Positions 7,743 to 8,157 of a stretch of 8,157 bases of DNA are shown here, piece after piece. Below the pieces are notes generated by a model. That model saw only the letters and a program-made list of their open reading frames with translations, did not search any database and was not told the DNA's origin. This DNA comes from JBHGBM01 sp041946965 (lineage in GTDB: Bacteria > Acidobacteriota > Terriglobia > Bryobacterales > Bryobacteraceae), in the NCBI GenBank assembly GCA_041946965.1, contig JBHGBM010000136.1:1-8157 (forward strand). Reading direction: 5' to 3'. The position numbers and the translations under genes are program-made. How positions within the stretch are numbered: position 1 is the stretch's first letter; every line of letters begins with the position of its first letter.

Positions 7743-7746
7743 GGAG
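7743..7746 (+). promoter_or_regulatory. Ribosome binding site of the ilvD-like gene
   Basis: GGAG lies 7 nt before ATG 7754, an ideal spacing. It fixes the start; the ATG at 7741 is out of frame with the dehydratase and overlaps this site. Confidence 0.75.
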
Positions 7747-7753
7747 ATCTCCC

Positions 7754-8157
7754 ATGAACACCGGTATCGAGAACATACGCAAGCGGGGCAGCCGCATCCT
7801 GACCGAAGGCGCCCACATGGCGCCCGCCGCCTCCCTGATGAGGGCCGAGGGGGTCATCCGCTCCATGGACGAGCTGAAGCGGCCTTTCGTCACCATCGTA
7901 AATTCCCACACGACCCAGATCCCGGGCCACGCCCACCTGGACCGTCTGGGCGCGGTGCTGAAGGAAGAGCTGGAAGCGCTCGGCTTCAACGTCTGGTACA
8001 CCAACATCGGGGGGGCGGTGTGCGACGGCATCGCCATGGGGCACTTCGGGATGAAGTACTCGCTGCCCTCGCGCGAGCTGATCGCGGACCAGATCGAGAC
8101 CATCATCGGCGCGCACCCCTGCGACGCCTGGATCGGCATCGGCAACTGCGACAAGAT
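7754..8157 (+). CDS. ilvD: Dihydroxy-acid dehydratase (IlvD/Edd family), 3'-truncated, first 134 codons
   Basis: IlvD is a cytoplasmic Fe-S enzyme that dehydrates 2,3-dihydroxy-3-methyl acids to 2-keto acids in valine, isoleucine and leucine synthesis. The open frame runs from ATG 7754 to the window edge without a stop. It starts MNTGIENIRKRGSRILTEG. Family motifs follow in order: RPFVTIVNSHTTQIPGHAHL (about residues 43-62), GGAVCDGIAMGHFGMKYSLP, SRELIADQIETIIGAHPCDA, then GNCDK at the edge. The Cys of GNCDK is a known iron-sulfur ligand in the family. The first motif has TQIPGH instead of PCN, which resembles the E. coli-type (4Fe-4S) branch more than the PCN-containing (2Fe-2S) branch. Full-length IlvD is about 550-620 residues, so roughly three quarters are missing. 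The related sugar-acid dehydratases (Edd and others) share these motifs, so the substrate is likely but not proven. The gene is divergent from the operon. Confidence 0.88.
   Translation, partial: MNTGIENIRKRGSRILTEGAHMAPAASLMRAEGVIRSMDELKRPFVTIVNSHTTQIPGHAHLDRLGAVLKEELEALGFNVWYTNIGGAVCDGIAMGHFGMKYSLPSRELIADQIETIIGAHPCDAWIGIGNCDK

Larger units (their letters stand above)
7630..7753. other. Divergent intergenic region between the S55-like operon and the ilvD-like gene
   Basis: These 124 bases separate two gene starts facing away from each other and should hold promoters for both. A GC-rich core (about 7664-7690, including the palindrome GGGGCCCC at 7665-7672) lies between two more A/T-containing flanks. 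No riboswitch, attenuator leader peptide with runs of Leu/Val/Ile codons, or clear operator pair is visible. Confidence 0.6.

Noticed and set aside
7690..8154. Minus-strand 154-codon open frame at the right edge
   Set aside because: It is antisense to the ilvD-like gene, whose protein motifs are unmistakable, and it shows no recognisable features.

Overview
The window is high-GC bacterial DNA and most resembles an acidobacterium (Solibacter/Bryobacter-like). This is inferred from gene content and not proven. The pointers are a large Oar-like TonB-dependent receptor of the kind expanded in Acidobacteria, a secreted SpoIVB/S55-type protein, and a secreted beta-propeller protein. There is no rRNA, tRNA, CRISPR array, insertion sequence or phage gene. 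The coding density is that of an ordinary chromosome.

Layout. (1) Bases 2-2410 (+) hold the last 802 codons of a TonB-dependent outer-membrane receptor whose start lies left of the window. (2) Bases 7629-2414 (-) hold three genes in series with gaps of 15 and 14 nt, so they are very probably one operon. In transcription order they are an S55/SpoIVB-type protein, a beta-propeller protein with C-terminal Ig/FnIII-like modules, and a secreted protein of unknown function that looks mainly alpha-helical. Each has an N-terminal signal peptide. The last gene ends tail-to-tail with the receptor, with only 3 nt between the two stop codons. A GC-rich hairpin with a short T run, at 2455-2478, could end the receptor transcript inside the opposing gene. 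(3) Bases 7630-7753 are a short divergent intergenic region. (4) From 7754 (+) the first 134 codons of a dihydroxy-acid dehydratase (IlvD/Edd family) run off the right edge.

How the genes may work together. The three operon products should all be exported, and the adjacent receptor is an outer-membrane protein, so 2-7629 is a cell-envelope block. A plausible but untested reading is a periplasmic processing or assembly module: a serine-protease-like protein, a propeller/Ig scaffold and a possible carbohydrate-active helical protein. The ilvD-like gene belongs to cytoplasmic amino-acid (or sugar-acid) metabolism and is separately transcribed. The most notable observation is that the two S55 signature motifs (GMSGSP and FGHPF) occur in the reverse order to that in Bacillus SpoIVB.
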